Shown here: positions 6,143 through 7,770 of the stretch, in pieces
Layout: every line of letters begins with the position of its first letter
Numbering within the stretch: the stretch's first letter is position 1
Source of the DNA: Nitrospirae bacterium GWC2_56_14
Lineage (GTDB): Bacteria > Nitrospirota > UBA9217
Direction of reading: 5' to 3'
Assembly: GCA_001803705.1 (NCBI GenBank)
Contig: MHDY01000074.1
Span: forward strand, 1,657-9,426
DNA: 7,770 nt
Notes under the pieces: model-generated
Database searches by the model: none
Told to the model about the DNA's origin: nothing
What the model saw: the letters and a program-made list of their open reading frames with translations, nothing else
Position numbers and translations under genes: made by a program

Positions 6143-6186
6143 GGCACCCTCCTTTGATCGGAATTGTTATGGTCAAAATCGTTCAT

Positions 6187-6252
6187 GGTATTGCCTCTCT
6201 TGCGACTAACTCTGCGGTTTATAGCCTTTCCGGCTTTCTCTCCCGTGTTACC
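6187..6252 (-). ncRNA. Candidate structured 5' leader of the 61-aa gene
   Basis: On the minus strand the stretch opens with GGTAACACGGG and closes with GGCAATACC, so GGTA and TACC can pair. Inside is a hairpin AGCC-GGAAA-GGCT (6235-6223), flanked by purine-rich single-stranded runs (GAGAGAAAG, AAACCGCAGAG, GCAAGAGAGG). The layout resembles small structured leaders or riboswitches, but I cannot match it to a known class. It ends 44 bp before the start codon of the 61-aa gene. It may be nothing more than an untranslated leader. Confidence 0.3.
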
Positions 6253-6277
6253 AAAGTATCGTAATGCTCTTTATAGT

Positions 6278-6293
6278 GTGGCAGAATCGCCAC
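6278..6293. promoter_or_regulatory. Small palindrome upstream of the 61-aa gene
   Basis: GTGGC-AGAATC-GCCAC has 5-bp perfect arms around 6 bp. It lies directly upstream of TATAAAG (6276-6270, minus strand), a possible -10 sequence for the 61-aa gene, so it could be an operator. The evidence is only symmetry and position; no good -35 is visible. Confidence 0.25.
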
Positions 6294-6472
6294 CATGAGG
6301 CATTATTGACACAGGACAACAACTTCAAGCTCACGGAAAAGGCCATATTATCGCTATCCAAATACTATTCAGATACGGTCTACCATGTATAAATGCATAT
6401 TGCGTGCCTGGAGGGATAGATGCGGGAAGGCGTTCAACAGGAGGAAAGATTCAAGGCCATGCTCGCGCCCGG

Positions 6473-6507
6473 AAAACAAAAAGACCGAAGAGATTTTCCC
6501 TCCGGCC
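6473..6507 (-). terminator. Terminator-like hairpin without an adjacent gene
   Basis: On the minus strand an 11-bp stem (6507-6497 with 6493-6483, G-U pairs included) has a 3-nt loop and runs into TCTTTTTGTTTT. It is about 210 bp beyond the tag stop codon with only repeat debris between. It may end the tag transcript, or be left from a lost gene. It shares the AGACCG(G/A)AGAGAT wording of the hairpin at 5889-5914. Confidence 0.7.
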
Positions 6508-6544
6508 CATCGATTAGCCACAAATTCACAACATTCAAAAAATA

Positions 6545-6716
6545 ACCGAGCGAGCCGGTTTGGAAAGTATCTCGGCGATTTGGCGATAAATATGTTTCTA
6601 CTTCTTGATTTACTCTGTGACTTATGTGCTTTATGTGGCCAAGGTTATTTATCTTCCTCCGTGCCTCCGTGGTGAAGCCTTCTCCGTCACGCTGTCTCTC
6701 CTGCGCGCCCCGGGCT
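6545..6716. repeat. Worn dispersed repeat debris in the long gap
   Basis: Words such as TGTGACTTATGTGCTTTATGTGGC (abbreviated here: TGTGACTTATG...TTTATGTGGC, 6616-6639) and CCTCCGTGCCTCCGTGGTGAA (near 6657-6676) belong to a well-known kind of intergenic dispersed repeat. TCTCGGCGATTTGGCGA (6570-6586) recalls the TCGCCAAG words at 381-475. No gene is supported between 6143 and 6716; for 6300-6470 I see nothing convincing. Confidence 0.5.
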
Positions 6717-7289
6717 TCAGCCCTTCTTCCCATACCGGAAACAATCAACAACATGGTCGTTGACCATGCCGACGGCCTGCATGAAGGCATAGCAGATGGT
6801 CGGACCGACGAACTTGAAGCCTCTTTTTTTGAGGTCTTTGCTCATGGCCTCGGCCTCGGGTGTCGTTACGGGTATCGCCGCAAGACGCCGGCATGCGTGG
6901 CGGACCTGCTTTCCGCCCACGAAGCGCCAGAGGTACGCATCCAGCGAGCCGAACTCCTTCTGGACCTCGAGGACCAGCCTGGCATTGGTTATGGCGGCCT
7001 CGATCTTCAGCCGGTTGCGGATGATCCCTTCATCCTTCAGCAGCCGCTGCACGTCCCGGATCGTGAACCGCGCCACGACCGCGGGGTCGAAGCCCTGAAA
7101 AACCCTGCGATAGTTCTCGCGCTTCTTGAGCACCGTGGACCAGGACAACCCGGCCTGCGCGCCCTCCAGCACGAGAAACTCGTACAGTTTCCGGTCATCA
7201 TGGAGCGGTACGCCCCATTCCTCGTCATGATAGGCGATCATCAACGGATCGTCGGATGTCCATGAGCACCGTTTGATATTTTTCTTCAT
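6717..7289 (-). CDS. tag: DNA-3-methyladenine glycosylase I
   Basis: Tag removes 3-methyladenine from alkylated DNA as the first step of base excision repair in the cytoplasm. The 190-aa product matches E. coli Tag (187 aa) along its whole length. The zinc ligands are conserved as Cys8 and His21 (KRCSW, YHDEEWG), then His179 and Cys183 (NDHVVDC). The base-binding pocket residues Glu42 and Trp50 are in LEGAQAGLSW, and the LKKRENYR, DEGIIRNRLKI and KKRGFKFVGPTICYAFMQ blocks are all present. I chose ATG 7289 because it gives an N-terminus close to the family's usual one. In-frame ATGs at 7304 and 7307 would be at or upstream of the predicted transcription start, and no site has a strong Shine-Dalgarno. 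It looks like a single-gene unit. Confidence 0.95.
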   Translation of the reverse strand: MKKNIKRCSWTSDDPLMIAYHDEEWGVPLHDDRKLYEFLVLEGAQAGLSWSTVLKKRENYRRVFQGFDPAVVARFTIRDVQRLLKDEGIIRNRLKIEAAITNARLVLEVQKEFGSLDAYLWRFVGGKQVRHACRRLAAIPVTTPEAEAMSKDLKKRGFKFVGPTICYAFMQAVGMVNDHVVDCFRYGKKG

Positions 7290-7310
7290 GGTTACAGTTT
7301 CCATCATCAG

Positions 7311-7339
7311 TACATATAATATTATACGTCACCTGTCAA
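7311..7339 (-). promoter_or_regulatory. Probable promoter of tag
   Basis: On the minus strand a consensus -35 TTGACA (7339-7334) is followed after 17 bp by TATGTA (7316-7311); TATATG at 15 bp spacing is an alternative. Transcription would start near 7304, close to the ATG-ATG pair, so the message has a very short leader or none. The strong AT-rich stretch between the boxes is unusual for this GC-rich window. Confidence 0.6.
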
Positions 7340-7354
7340 GGCCTTCCCGGCCGC

Positions 7355-7391
7355 AAATAGAAATAGCCTGAGTGAATTTCACCCAGGCTAT
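7355..7391 (-). terminator. Rho-independent terminator of the two-helix membrane protein gene
   Basis: On the minus strand a 12-bp stem (ATAGCCTGGGTG with CACTCAGGCTAT, one G-U pair; 7391-7380 with 7374-7363) and a 5-nt loop are followed by TTCTATTTG. It lies 26 bp past the stop codon of the 111-aa gene and before the tag promoter, so the two genes are separate units. Confidence 0.85.
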
Positions 7392-7416
7392 GATGCTCAA
7401 GAGGGAATATTATTTT

Positions 7417-7752
7417 TCACTTCCCCTTTTTCTGCAGCACCCCGATGCCGAATAACCCGAGACCCGCAAGGAAAGCAACGCCGTACCCCTTCTGCTCATA
7501 GGTTATGTTCACAAATTGCCTGCCCCTGCTTTTCGACACTTTGAACCAGGTGGCGTCGGTGAAAATGAGCGCAAGGCTGACGATGACCGTGACGACGCCG
7601 AGCAACGCCATCACCCTGCCGGCCTTGGAAGCTTCCGCGATCTTCTTTCCGATGGGTCCGAGCACGCGGATCAAATAGCGCTCCACGATATTGCCCGCGG
7701 CTCCCATGCCTTTCGTGACCTCCCGCATCTGTACTATTGTCTGGTCCCCCAT
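7417..7752 (-). CDS. Hypothetical two-helix membrane protein, 111 aa
   Basis: I do not recognise the family. The 111-aa product has a charged cytoplasmic-looking N-terminal part (1-46, MGDQTIVQMREVTKGMG and a helix NIVERYLIRVLGPIGKKIAEASKAG). A first membrane helix follows (about 47-65, VMALLGVVTVIVSLALIF), then a polar segment of about 25 residues with KSRGRQFVNITYEQKG. A second helix (about 90-105, YGVAFLAGLGLFGIGVL) and a basic tail QKKGK complete it. By the positive-inside rule both ends face the cytoplasm. The start has a strong AAAGGAGGAT 5 nt upstream, near the window edge, and a terminator follows the stop. No neighbour suggests a role. Confidence 0.82.
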   Translation of the reverse strand: MGDQTIVQMREVTKGMGAAGNIVERYLIRVLGPIGKKIAEASKAGRVMALLGVVTVIVSLALIFTDATWFKVSKSRGRQFVNITYEQKGYGVAFLAGLGLFGIGVLQKKGK

Positions 7753-7755
7753 GTT

Positions 7756-7767
7756 CTATCCTCCTTT
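7756..7767 (-). promoter_or_regulatory. Ribosome binding site of the 111-aa gene
   Basis: AAAGGAGGAT on the minus strand, about 5 nt ahead of ATG 7752, is close to the perfect anti-16S complement and fixes the start of this gene. Its promoter lies beyond the right edge. Confidence 0.8.
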
Positions 7768-7770
7768 AAA

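Noticed and set aside
5941..6186. Minus-strand 81-aa frame starting at 6186 and overlapping the 61-aa gene
   Set aside because: Its ribosome binding site is weaker (GAGAGG), its composition looks out of frame, and it covers the strong ribosome binding site of the 61-aa gene.
6187..6252. Cyclic di-GMP, fluoride or glycine riboswitch
   Set aside because: I compared the leader from memory with the core motifs of these classes and found only partial word likeness, so it is listed only as an unclassified candidate.
6459..6545. Plus-strand 28-aa frame with AGGAGG at 6439-6444
   Set aside because: The spacing to the ATG is about 14 nt, too long, and the frame is made of the terminator hairpin in reverse.
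6385..6675. Plus-strand open frame of 96 aa
   Set aside because: No ribosome binding site; it is composed of repeat debris and the reverse of a terminator.
6434..6790. Minus-strand open frame of 118 aa overlapping the end of tag
   Set aside because: It passes through dispersed repeats and the terminator hairpin at 6483-6507, and overlaps tag in another frame.

Overview
This window appears to be chromosomal DNA from a GC-rich Gram-negative bacterium. The evidence is a UmuD-type SOS protease, a tripartite ABC efflux system with a periplasmic adaptor, and gaps packed with dispersed inverted repeats. Such repeats are common in environmental deltaproteobacterial and Nitrospirota-like genomes. That placement is an inference from gene style and repeat content; no marker gene here fixes the taxon. 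Every gene I can support lies on the minus strand, so it reads from the right edge to the left edge.

Right to left: (1) 7417-7752 encodes a 111-aa protein with two membrane segments and a good terminator. (2) tag (about 6717-7289) encodes 3-methyladenine DNA glycosylase I. (3) 6143-6716 is a long gap with no gene. It holds worn dispersed repeats, a terminator hairpin without an adjacent gene (6483-6507), and a possibly structured leader (6187-6252) ahead of the next gene. (4) 5957-6142 encodes a 61-aa charged soluble protein with a strong ribosome binding site and its own terminator (5889-5914). (5) 998-5675 is an ABC efflux operon: a LolD/MacB-type ATPase, a two-FtsX-domain permease of 787 aa, and a membrane-anchored HlyD/RND-type adaptor. 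Together they would form a MacAB-like inner-membrane pump reaching toward an outer-membrane channel that is not encoded here. The ATPase and permease genes are separated by about 300 bp of nested inverted repeats. (6) 547-824 is a wrecked DODA/YgiD-type extradiol dioxygenase gene: start site plus about 8 codons, then a large internal deletion with a frame change, then an almost intact C-terminus. (7) 1-320 is the 5' part of a umuD-like gene, running off the left edge, with a LexA-type palindrome filling the 17-bp spacer of a near-consensus promoter.

Two genes belong to DNA damage responses (umuD in SOS mutagenesis, tag in alkylation repair), but they are far apart and nothing links them in regulation. 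I do not see an entirely new multi-gene system. The points most worth a second look are the umuD promoter with its predicted leaderless start, the internally deleted dioxygenase, the hairpin-rich ABC operon spacer, and the candidate structured leader before the 61-aa gene.
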